This document shows positions 1 through 8,470 of a stretch of DNA of 64,000 nucleotides, piece after piece; positions within the stretch are counted from its first letter, which is position 1, and each line of letters starts with the position of its first letter. The DNA is from a bacterium SCSIO 12643 (GTDB taxonomy: Bacteria; Bacteroidota; Bacteroidia; Flavobacteriales_G; Salibacteraceae), in the NCBI GenBank assembly GCA_024398135.1, contig CP073750.1:3658001-3722000 (forward strand). The letters are read 5' to 3'. The notes under the pieces are model-generated. The model had not been told where the DNA came from. It did no database searches and worked only from the letters and a program-made list of their open reading frames with translations. The translations under genes and the position numbers were made by a program.

Positions 1-440
1 TTCTTTTTTTGGAGCAAGCAAAAAAAGGACAATAAAATAACTACCATAAAATTAAGGTGAAGTTGATCAAATAATTCAGTAGTTATTCTATTCTTTTTGG
101 CTTGACACTTCGACTTACTTCGACAAGCTCAGCACAAGACGCTCAGCGTCCGACAAAAAGAATCAACCGGAATGGAATGAAGGAAAAGCACACAAATCAA
201 AACTTAAAAGATGTGCTTAAAAAGTTCAAGGCTGAAGAAAGCTTTGTTGAAAGCTAACGCCTTCATTTCGTTATCTCACCCAAACTCGCAAACGACATGA
301 GCGACTTTTCAAGTCGATGTCTGAGCTCAAACATGGGTTCGATGACACTACATTCATCGAGCTTTCTACCAAAACTTCCTAAGGCCGATTCTCACACAAT
401 AAAGTTTTATTGTAAAACATTAAATACGCAATTACAACCT
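1..440. repeat. Gene-free, repeat-like intergenic stretch
   Basis: No convincing gene lies in the first 440 bases; the short open frames have no family features. The stretch holds a perfect 5-bp-stem hairpin GACGC-TCA-GCGTC at 138-150, embedded in the phrase TTCGACAAGCTCAGCACAAG, and ends in poorly coding sequence up to the stop of the neighbouring minus-strand gene. From memory, very similar phrases recur between genes in many Bacteroidota genomes, so I infer a dispersed intergenic repeat. Only one copy is present here, so repetition cannot be shown from this window. Confidence 0.3.
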
Positions 441-1895
441 TTATTCAGTCATTCGAACAGAATACTCCAATTCCTCAAAAGGAATAATACTCTTCACATT
501 ACGACCTACAATAGGCCAGGACTGAAAAATGGTATCCACTTCCAATTTGCGATCCACAATAGCCTGATATAAACCCTCCTGGCGTTTTCCGGCTTTTCGA
601 ATCGGTTGATCTTTGGCCATCCATGTCAAATCATCCTGAAAAAGAAGATGCTCCTGAGGGAAATAATACACCATAAAATCACTGGTATGTGCGGAAATCT
701 CTCCGATCTTAAAGATTTGAATTTCATAGGAACCATCCGAAATATGGATACTATCCTCAACGATTCTGTATTGTCCTGTTTTTTGACTTTGCTGCAATTG
801 ATCCGGATGTAAAGTTCTTGGGGCATCAATGATAAATTGTAGATAATCTACATTTTCAGAAGTACAAATAATCTCAGCTCCGGTATTCACAAAAGGACGA
901 ATACCACCAATAGAGTGCGGATGATGATGCCCTACTATAAAATATTTGATCGGTTTATTCGGGGCAATTTCTTGCGCTTTTGAAATGATGAGTTCTCCGT
1001 TTTCACTATTTAAAGGGGCTTTAGCCAGACATAAGAAATCATCAAATTCAACGACTAACGTTCTATTATCCGCATCTTTTAAATCAATAAAATGAATCCG
1101 ATCGTTGTAATGTGTAATGGTGGCTTCATCCGCAGTAGCTTCAGCTTTTTGAATTTCATATTTAAGAGGCAGGGAAAGAGGAGGTGTAATACCGGATGTA
1201 AATTGAATCTCATCCAAAGTCACCTGATCCTGAATTTTCCCATTGATTCTGGAAATTTCTATTTGTTGAGCGATTGCGATATTTTCTATCGTTTGGTAAT
1301 CGCTATATGCATATGTGGTTACCACATCTCCATAAAGCTTATGATGCGTTAAGAACGTGACTTTATCTATTAGGAGATCACTTTTTTTGATATGGATATT
1401 TGAAATAGACGCGTATAAATTTAAAGTATAAATCGCGAAAGAGTCATTTTCAGTAAATGTAACTTCCTGGGGGTGGTGGATATAATATTGAAGTAACTGA
1501 AATGGTATATATCCGGGATTATGTTGCATATGTTCCAAAACCAATTCTTCGGTGACATCAGAAGCAGAATCAGCACCATAATCCAGATAGGATAAAGTAT
1601 CACTCACGAATTGGGTAATAGAGTTAAAGTTACGCCCTCTGAAATCAATAGAGTCTGTTTTTACGAATGTTTTACTATTGAGTTCAATTCGCCCATTTAT
1701 TTCATATGGAGATTTTAACCAGGGCGTCATGCTATGATGCAGCATGTGCATTTTTTCTTTGAAGGTAAAACGGATGTTTTTCTGTTCGAGAGTGAGTCCT
1801 TGTTTTTCCCAACATTGTTGTAAGTAATCGGTAGGTTTTGAGCATGAATAGGCCATCAAGGCGCAGCCTAATAATAGGTACGTAAATTTTTTCAT
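441..1895 (-). CDS. Lipoprotein with a degenerate metallo-beta-lactamase-like domain
   Basis: The 484-residue product begins with a lipoprotein signal (MKKFTYLLLGCALMAYSC, lipobox Cys about residue 18), so it is probably anchored in an outer or inner membrane leaflet. The C-terminal half resembles a metallo-beta-lactamase fold: a VGHHHPHSIGG loop at about 321-331 stands where active members have THxHxDHxGG, and a later segment reading ISAHTSDFMVYYFPQ, followed by LLFQDDL, resembles the family's third-His strand and metal-bridging Asp. At the core motif the Asp and last His are replaced by His327 and Ser328, so zinc site 2 looks lost. The N-terminal 280 residues are not recognised. The gene stands alone, with a DoxX gene upstream on the same strand. 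Substrate unknown; catalytic activity is doubtful. Confidence 0.6.
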   Translation of the reverse strand: MKKFTYLLLGCALMAYSCSKPTDYLQQCWEKQGLTLEQKNIRFTFKEKMHMLHHSMTPWLKSPYEINGRIELNSKTFVKTDSIDFRGRNFNSITQFVSDTLSYLDYGADSASDVTEELVLEHMQHNPGYIPFQLLQYYIHHPQEVTFTENDSFAIYTLNLYASISNIHIKKSDLLIDKVTFLTHHKLYGDVVTTYAYSDYQTIENIAIAQQIEISRINGKIQDQVTLDEIQFTSGITPPLSLPLKYEIQKAEATADEATITHYNDRIHFIDLKDADNRTLVVEFDDFLCLAKAPLNSENGELIISKAQEIAPNKPIKYFIVGHHHPHSIGGIRPFVNTGAEIICTSENVDYLQFIIDAPRTLHPDQLQQSQKTGQYRIVEDSIHISDGSYEIQIFKIGEISAHTSDFMVYYFPQEHLLFQDDLTWMAKDQPIRKAGKRQEGLYQAIVDRKLEVDTIFQSWPIVGRNVKSIIPFEELEYSVRMTE

Positions 1896-2010
1896 ATTGA
1901 TTATATCGAATTAATGTTTGCATCAGGACGCATCTAAAATTCGAATGGTGACGGCTCAAAGTGTATTTAACGCTTTTATAAGAAAACGGAGTTTAGTCAG
2001 ATCTATGAAA

Positions 2011-2040
2011 TAAAAAAGAGGCTTAAAAAGCCCCTTTTAT
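2011..2040 (-). terminator. Intrinsic terminator after the DoxX gene
   Basis: The arms AAAAGAGGCTT and AAGCCCCTTTT form a stem with one A-C mismatch, and T-rich sequence follows on the minus strand. It lies about 20 bases past the stop of the DoxX-like gene. Confidence 0.6.
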
Positions 2041-2061
2041 AAAATGAGATATGAGATGCAC

Positions 2062-2430
2062 TTAATCCATCAAAGCCATAAACTTTTCTTTCCTATTGTA
2101 CATTAAGAAAATGGTAGCGAGTAAAAAGAAAGCTGCTCCACCGATTCCTGCAGGATCTAAAATAACATGGAACCAAAAGGCACAAAACCCTACAGGAGCT
2201 AAGAAAAATAATGCGACACCAGTTTGTTTATTGATTAATAGTAATAAGCCACCAACCACTTCGATTACGCCAACTACAGGCATAATTCCCATTGCCATTA
2301 ATCCTGAAAATGCCGTTAATACATCTCCCTCAGGAGGAGGCATAGGCATAAATTGTAAGAATTTGTTGAGGCCAAAGACCACTAACATCAGTCCGAGGAG
2401 GATTCGGACGATCATTTCTACTTTTTTCAT
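2062..2430 (-). CDS. DoxX-like integral membrane protein
   Basis: This 122-residue protein has four predicted hydrophobic segments (about 7-27, 38-63, 70-88, 94-112). Its opening, VRILLGLMLVVFGLNKFLQF, is typical of the DoxX/DUF4870-like family of four-helix inner-membrane proteins. Known members have been tied to thiosulfate-quinone oxidation or thiol and redox stress, but most are uncharacterised. The gene is monocistronic, with its own terminator downstream and a photolyase gene about 120 bp upstream on the same strand. Family assignment rests on topology and the G-x-N-K-F motif. The precise function is unknown. Confidence 0.75.
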   Translation of the reverse strand: MKKVEMIVRILLGLMLVVFGLNKFLQFMPMPPPEGDVLTAFSGLMAMGIMPVVGVIEVVGGLLLLINKQTGVALFFLAPVGFCAFWFHVILDPAGIGGAAFFLLATIFLMYNRKEKFMALMD

Positions 2431-2553
2431 AATAATTTGGATTTTGATTGGTTCTAAAGTTACATATCTTATTCATTTAAAATGAAATAGGGGATGTGTG
2501 ACTTATGAACAAGATGTTAAGATAGAGAATCATCCAAATTAAACCGGTGTTTT

Positions 2554-3840
2554 CTAACCTTCCTGAATTCCAGATTTATAGGTTTCCAAAGCTCTTTTTC
2601 GGGCAAAAGCATGATCGACCATTGGAGTAGGATAAGCATCGGTCCCAAATTCCGGAATCCATTTTTGGATGTACTTCAAATCCGGATCGAATTTCTTCAA
2701 TTGTTCTGTAGGGTTAAATACTCTAAAATAAGGTGCGGCATCACATCCGGTTCCTGCCGACCATTGCCAGTTGCCGTTGTTGGCTGACAGGTCGTAATCC
2801 AATAGTTTTTGAGCAAAATAGGCTTCACCCCAGGACCAGTGAATCAATAAATGCTTACATAAAAAACCAGCGGTGATCATGCGTACCCGATTATGCATAT
2901 AGCCGGTAGCATTTAACTGGCGCATACCGGCATCCACCATAGGGTACCCGGTTTGTCCATTACACCATTTTTCAAATTCAGATTGATTGTTTCGCCACGG
3001 AATACTATTGTATTTGGGTTTAAAATTTTCTTTCATTACTTGTGGAAAATGAAATAAAATTTGCATAAAGAATTCGCGCCAAATCAGTTCGTTTAAAAAT
3101 GTTTCATTGTCTCGGACTTTCAGAACTATTTCACGGATACTCACTGTACCAAAGCGTAAATGAGGACTGAGGTCACTGGTGCCTTGAATAGAAGGAATAT
3201 CTCTTGTGGCCGCATAATCATCCAGATGCTCCAGCTTGAAATCGTTTACCTTTTGAGTGTTTTTTTCAAAACCTATAGAAGCCAGAGAAGGGAATTCAGT
3301 TTCAATTTCTATCAAGTTGTTGAAAGGTGCATCTTGCTTTGGAAAATGCAAAGATTGGAATACCTGTCGCCACTTATTTTTATAAGGAGTGTAAACCGTA
3401 TAGGGCATTCCATTTGGTTTTACGATCTCACTCTTCTCGAAAATGACCTGATCTTTATGTTTATGAAACGGGATCGAATGCTGATGTAACAAATGTTTAA
3501 TTTGTGTATCCCTTTTTCGGGCATAAGGTTCATAATCCCGATTCGCATGTACGGATTGAATATCGTATTCAGCCAGTAGTTTATTCCAGATCTCAACAGG
3601 AGTACCGTGGTGAATTAAAATGCCGGAATGAGGCGCCAATTTTTTATGGATCTCATCAAGTTGGCTATGAATAAAGCCAACACGCGCATCATCTTTAGGA
3701 AGCTCATCCAAAATATTTTGATCAAAAATAAACAGAAGCAATACCGGATGTTTTTCTTTCAAAGCCTGGATCAGCCCGGTGTTATCATGTAGTCTAAGGT
3801 CTCTTCTAAACCAAAAAATGGATACTTTCTTCTTATTCAA
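2554..3840 (-). CDS. phrB: Deoxyribodipyrimidine photolyase (cryptochrome/photolyase family)
   Basis: It repairs UV-induced cyclobutane pyrimidine dimers using blue light and FAD. The 428-residue product opens with the photolyase N-terminal domain motif VSIFWFRRDLRLHDN (about 6-20). The C-terminal FAD-binding domain carries TGYPMVDAGMRQL, then MHNRVRMITAGFL, and LLDYDLSANNGNWQW, including conserved Trp residues of the electron-transfer chain. These are hallmarks of class I CPD photolyases. It is slightly shorter than the E. coli enzyme (about 470 residues), mostly at the C-terminus. A cryptochrome-type photoreceptor role or (6-4) specificity cannot be excluded, but the motif set fits CPD repair best. 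Confidence 0.9.
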   Translation of the reverse strand: MNKKKVSIFWFRRDLRLHDNTGLIQALKEKHPVLLLFIFDQNILDELPKDDARVGFIHSQLDEIHKKLAPHSGILIHHGTPVEIWNKLLAEYDIQSVHANRDYEPYARKRDTQIKHLLHQHSIPFHKHKDQVIFEKSEIVKPNGMPYTVYTPYKNKWRQVFQSLHFPKQDAPFNNLIEIETEFPSLASIGFEKNTQKVNDFKLEHLDDYAATRDIPSIQGTSDLSPHLRFGTVSIREIVLKVRDNETFLNELIWREFFMQILFHFPQVMKENFKPKYNSIPWRNNQSEFEKWCNGQTGYPMVDAGMRQLNATGYMHNRVRMITAGFLCKHLLIHWSWGEAYFAQKLLDYDLSANNGNWQWSAGTGCDAAPYFRVFNPTEQLKKFDPDLKYIQKWIPEFGTDAYPTPMVDHAFARKRALETYKSGIQEG

Positions 3841-4034
3841 TGCGCTAGGTTTTGTGTGAAATGAAAGATGAAATTAGTAAAATCCCGTCTATTATTGGCT
3901 GAATCTGGAAGGAATTTTTTGTGCAAAACTTTTTTTCATAGAAGCATATTTCTCTTCTTTAAATTCAACTCAAATCCCTAATTTGTAACCTTCCAAAAAT
4001 GAGGTTCAACATCATTTAATTTTCTGATTAGCAA

Positions 4035-7000
4035 ATGTTTTTAATTTACGATACCGAGACAACCGGGTTGCCAAGAGATTGGAATGCGCCTTTAACTGAC
4101 TTTGACAATTGGCCCAGGATGGTTCAATTGGCCTGGCAGATTCATGATGAAAATGGGGAGCTGGTTGAAGTAAAAAACTTTATCGTAAAACCGGAAGGGT
4201 ATAATATTCCATTTGCTTCACAGAAGATCCATGGAATTTCCACGGAGCGTGCCCAGAAAGAAGGGATGCCTCTGGATTATGTGTTGAATGAGTTTAACGA
4301 AGCACTAGGCAAGGCAGAATTCGTTATTGGACACAATATTGAGTTTGATATCAATATTGCAGGTTGTGAGTATCTCAGAAAAGAGATAGACTCACCATTG
4401 ACTGAAATGGCTACCATTGATACGAAGGATGAAGCGACAGAGTATTGTGCGATTCCCGGGGGGCGTGGAGGTAAATTTAAATGGCCTACACTGACAGAGC
4501 TTTATGTGAAGTTATTCCAAACCGGATTTGATGAAGCGCATAATGCAAGTGCCGATGTGGAGGCGACTACACGTGCATTTTTGGAGTTGATTCGTATCGG
4601 AGTTATTACCGGACAACGATTAGGAAAAGAAGAAGCTTTTATTCAAAACTTCAAAGCCAAAAACCCGCAACCATTTGAGTTAATTGGTTTAAATATTGAA
4701 CCATACAAACCACTGGATGCAGATGAGGAAGAAGTAGAAACGGATACCAGTAAGGATGTAGGTGTTGCAACTAGAACGGTTTCTGAGGAGGACTTAAATG
4801 ACTTTGTCCATTTCCATGTGCATACCCAATTTTCCATTTTGGAAGCGGTGGGTCAGCCCGCTGATTATGTTTCCAGAGCTAAAGAAATTGGAATGAATGC
4901 TTTGGGAATTACCGATGTAGGAAATATGATGGGTGCTTTTGCATTTGTGAATGCATGTAATAAAGCCGGAATCAAACCTATTGTAGGTACCGATATTTAT
5001 GTGTGTAAAGACCATACGAACCATACGGTAAAAGACAATGGATACCAGCAGGTACTAATTGCGAAGAATAAAAAAGGATATCATAATCTGGCCAAAATAT
5101 CTTCGGTGTCCTACACGGAAGGAAAGTATTATGTGCCTAGAGTAAGCAAACCAATCATAGAACAATACCATGAAGAAATCATGGCCACCACGGGTGGACT
5201 TTGGGCAGAGATTCCGAGTTTGATTCTGAATGTAGGTGAAAAAGAAGCAGAAGAAGCATTCCAATGGTGGCATAACCTATTTGGAGATGATTTCTATGTA
5301 GAGTTGACCCGTCACGGCCTGGAAGAAGAAGATGTGGTGAACGAGACTTTACTGCGATTTGCGAAGAAATACAATGTCAAATATTTTGCTTCTAACAATG
5401 TGTATTATCCAACTAAATCCGGTGCCGATGCATTGGATGTATTGCTTTGTGTCAAAGACAACAAACTGGTTTCTACACCAAAGACATTTTTAGGGAAGAA
5501 AGGAAGAGAATTCCGTTTTGGTTTCCCAAATGACGAATGGTACCTGAAATCTCCGCAAGAAATGTTGGAGCGCTTTAAGGATTTACCGGAAGCGATTGAA
5601 ACGGCTGCAGAAATGGGGCGTAAGTGTACCGGGTTTGAATTGGCCCGTGACGTACTGTTACCCGCGTTTGATATCCCGGAAGAGTTTGTGGACCCTAATG
5701 ATGAAATCAACGGAACCAAAAATGGGGAGAATGCATTCTTAAGACATTTGACCTATGTAGGAGCTGAAAAGCGTTATGATGAAATTACGGATGATATTCG
5801 CGAACGTTTGGATTTTGAATTGTCGGTGATTGAAAAAACAGGATATCCGGGTTATTTCCTGATTGTACAGGATTTCACTACCGAAGCCCGAAATATGGGC
5901 GTATCGGTAGGGCCGGGAAGGGGATCGGCTGCAGGTTCAGCCGTAGCATATTGTATTGGAATTACCAATGTGGATCCAATTAAGTATGATCTGCTTTTTG
6001 AGCGTTTCCTGAATCCGGAAAGGGTATCCATGCCCGATATTGATATCGATTTTGATGATGAGGGGCGTCAACGTGTGATCGATTATGTGGTAGATAAATA
6101 TGGAGCCAATCAGGTGGCACAAATTATCACATATGGTTCCATGGCAGCTAAATCCAGTATTCGAGATGTATCCCGTGTTTTGGATTTACCATTGGCAGAT
6201 TCTGATCAGATTGCGAAGTTGGTTCCATTCGGAATGTCATTAAAGAAGATTTTCGGATTAAGCGAAAAAGACCTGAAAGCCAAGTTACGCGCAGAAGATC
6301 TGGCCATGGCTGAGGAATTGAAAAAGATTTCTCAGGACAACAATGATAGAGCCGCAGCTTTAAATAAAGCACGAACTTTAGAAGGTTCCATGCGGAATAC
6401 AGGAATTCACGCCTGTGGGGTAATTATTACGCCAAGTGATATTACAGAGCACGTTCCGGTAGCGGTTGCTAAAGATTCTGATTTGTGGGTCACACAATTT
6501 GATAACTCGGTGGTGGAATCTGCAGGGTTGTTGAAAATGGACTTCCTGGGATTAAAAACGTTGAGTATTATTAAGGATGCTATTGAAATTGCGGAACGGA
6601 GACACGATGTGAAAATCGATCCGGACGAAATTCCACTGGATGATGAAACCACATATGAGCTTTTTCAAAGTGGACAAACCAAGGGGCTGTTCCAGTTTGA
6701 GTCGCCTGGAATGCAGAAGCATCTAATCAATCTAAAACCTGATAAGTTTGATGATTTGATTGCGATGAATGCATTGTATCGTCCGGGACCTTTGGAATAT
6801 ATCCCAAACTTTATTGCCCGTAAACATGGAGAAGAGGAGATTGTTTACGATTTGGACGATATGGAAGACTTGCTGGGAGAGACCTATGGAATTACGGTCT
6901 ACCAGGAGCAAGTAATGCTTTTGTCTCAGAAGCTGGCAGGTTTTACCAAAGGTGAAGCCGATTCATTGCGTAAGGCAATGGGAAAGAAGAAGAAAGATAT

Positions 7001-8366
7001 TATTGATCAATTACGTCCTAAGTTTATTGCAGGATGTGAGGAGAGAGGTCATGATAAAGATAAAGCAGGTAAGGTTTGGAAAGACTGGGAAGCATTTGCA
7101 GCCTATGCATTTAACAAATCGCACTCTACATGTTATTCTGTAGTAGCGTTCCAAACAGCTTACCTAAAAGCCAATTACCCTGCAGCATATATGGCATCGG
7201 TGCTGACACACAACCTGAATGACATTACCAAAGTAACGGAGTTTATGGAGGAATGTAAACGTATGGGAATTGTGGTATTGGGGCCAGATGTAAATGAATC
7301 CGAACAAAAGTTTACTGTAAACCAGAAAGGAGAAATTCGTTTTGGTTTGGCGGCAATGAAAGGTATTGGAACCAGTGCGGTACAATCTTTAATTCGAGAA
7401 AGGGAAGAGAATGGTAATTATACATCCGTTTTTGATCTGGTAAAAAGGGTCGAGCTCCGTTCCGTAAATAGAAAGTCCATCGAAACATTGGTTTTAGGCG
7501 GGGCGTTTGATTCTATGGGCGTGCGTAGAGAACAATTCTTTGCCGTGGATCCTAAGGGACGTACGTTTTTGGAAACTGTTGTGAAGTTTGGTGCCAGACA
7601 CCAGGAAAATGCGAATTCCGCACAAGTATCGTTATTTGGCGAGAGTTCGGAAATTTCACTTCCGGAACCTGTGATTCCTCCGGCAGAAGAATGGATGATT
7701 CTGGAGAAATTCAATCGTGAGAAAGAGGTAGTAGGTGTATATATATCTGGGCATCCATTGGATGATTATAAAGTCGATATCGATAACTTCTGTAATGTTA
7801 CCGTAGATAAAATGCAAAACCCTGATAGAAGTCTTGTGGGGCCTGAATTGAAGTTTGGAGGAATGGTAACCGGATTCCGTCATATGGTCGCTAAGAATGG
7901 AAATCCCTGGGGAATTTTAACGATTTCGGATTATACCGGTTCGATGGATGTACGTTTGTTCAAGGAGGATTACTTGAAATTTAAGGATTTCTTTCATCAA
8001 AATTTATATCTGTTTTTTCAAGCAAAATTCAATGTGCCAAGTTGGATTCCGGATGGAGAGCCACGTTTAAAAATTACCCAAATGGAATTTTTAAATGAGG
8101 TACGTGAGAAGTTTGCAAAACATCTAAATATCAGGGTTGATATGGCTGGTTTAAATACCACACTTCTTGATGATATTGAGGTATTGTTTGCAGATCATCC
8201 GGGAAATACGCAAATTAATTTGCAGTTTGTTACACAGAATGAAGGCAAGGAAATCAGTATAAGTGCTGCAGTACGTCAATTTAGGATTGATCCGAACAAT
8301 ACATTTATGAAAGAGTTGAGTACCTTACCTTATATTGAATATACCTTAAGTAAAAGTAAGGCTTAA
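4035..8366 (+). CDS. dnaE: DNA polymerase III alpha subunit with fused N-terminal proofreading exonuclease
   Basis: This is the replicative polymerase catalytic subunit, 1443 residues. Residues 1-190 form a DnaQ-like DEDDh exonuclease: D6 and E8 in YDTETTG, D105 in HNIEFD, H169 and D174 in HNASAD. The PHP domain starts near 257 (HFHVHTQFS) but reads GITDVGNMMG at 291-300, so the usual metal-binding His after Asp294 is Val. The polymerase core holds GPGRGSAAGSAVAY and the catalytic PDIDIDFD (D668, D670, D672), followed by helix-hairpin-helix and an OB-fold near 1280-1360. The fused exonuclease probably replaces a separate epsilon subunit for proofreading, and the PHP domain looks inactive. The ATG directly begins the exonuclease strand. 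The gene is single, about 190 bp from the divergent photolyase gene. Confidence 0.96.
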   Translation: MFLIYDTETTGLPRDWNAPLTDFDNWPRMVQLAWQIHDENGELVEVKNFIVKPEGYNIPFASQKIHGISTERAQKEGMPLDYVLNEFNEALGKAEFVIGHNIEFDINIAGCEYLRKEIDSPLTEMATIDTKDEATEYCAIPGGRGGKFKWPTLTELYVKLFQTGFDEAHNASADVEATTRAFLELIRIGVITGQRLGKEEAFIQNFKAKNPQPFELIGLNIEPYKPLDADEEEVETDTSKDVGVATRTVSEEDLNDFVHFHVHTQFSILEAVGQPADYVSRAKEIGMNALGITDVGNMMGAFAFVNACNKAGIKPIVGTDIYVCKDHTNHTVKDNGYQQVLIAKNKKGYHNLAKISSVSYTEGKYYVPRVSKPIIEQYHEEIMATTGGLWAEIPSLILNVGEKEAEEAFQWWHNLFGDDFYVELTRHGLEEEDVVNETLLRFAKKYNVKYFASNNVYYPTKSGADALDVLLCVKDNKLVSTPKTFLGKKGREFRFGFPNDEWYLKSPQEMLERFKDLPEAIETAAEMGRKCTGFELARDVLLPAFDIPEEFVDPNDEINGTKNGENAFLRHLTYVGAEKRYDEITDDIRERLDFELSVIEKTGYPGYFLIVQDFTTEARNMGVSVGPGRGSAAGSAVAYCIGITNVDPIKYDLLFERFLNPERVSMPDIDIDFDDEGRQRVIDYVVDKYGANQVAQIITYGSMAAKSSIRDVSRVLDLPLADSDQIAKLVPFGMSLKKIFGLSEKDLKAKLRAEDLAMAEELKKISQDNNDRAAALNKARTLEGSMRNTGIHACGVIITPSDITEHVPVAVAKDSDLWVTQFDNSVVESAGLLKMDFLGLKTLSIIKDAIEIAERRHDVKIDPDEIPLDDETTYELFQSGQTKGLFQFESPGMQKHLINLKPDKFDDLIAMNALYRPGPLEYIPNFIARKHGEEEIVYDLDDMEDLLGETYGITVYQEQVMLLSQKLAGFTKGEADSLRKAMGKKKKDIIDQLRPKFIAGCEERGHDKDKAGKVWKDWEAFAAYAFNKSHSTCYSVVAFQTAYLKANYPAAYMASVLTHNLNDITKVTEFMEECKRMGIVVLGPDVNESEQKFTVNQKGEIRFGLAAMKGIGTSAVQSLIREREENGNYTSVFDLVKRVELRSVNRKSIETLVLGGAFDSMGVRREQFFAVDPKGRTFLETVVKFGARHQENANSAQVSLFGESSEISLPEPVIPPAEEWMILEKFNREKEVVGVYISGHPLDDYKVDIDNFCNVTVDKMQNPDRSLVGPELKFGGMVTGFRHMVAKNGNPWGILTISDYTGSMDVRLFKEDYLKFKDFFHQNLYLFFQAKFNVPSWIPDGEPRLKITQMEFLNEVREKFAKHLNIRVDMAGLNTTLLDDIEVLFADHPGNTQINLQFVTQNEGKEISISAAVRQFRIDPNNTFMKELSTLPYIEYTLSKSKA

Positions 8367-8397
8367 TATTTGTGAATTAGTCTTTTAAGTAGGGATG

Positions 8398-8427
8398 TTG
8401 GATTTTGATTTTTAAATAGTATATTCG
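8398..8427 (+). promoter_or_regulatory. Bacteroidota-type promoter for the 1336-residue secreted protein
   Basis: TTG at 8398-8400 is separated by exactly 19 bases from TATATTCG at 8420-8427, which differs from the Bacteroidota -7 consensus TANNTTTG at one position. The predicted start lies about 35-40 bases before the ATG. Confidence 0.5.
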
Positions 8428-8470
8428 TTCAGGGTCAATTTACACCGATCAATATATTTATTTAAATCCT

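Noticed and set aside
297-572. Open frame near the left edge as a gene
   Set aside because: No signal, domain or start context; it overlaps the 3' end of the lipoprotein gene on the other strand and falls in repeat-like sequence.
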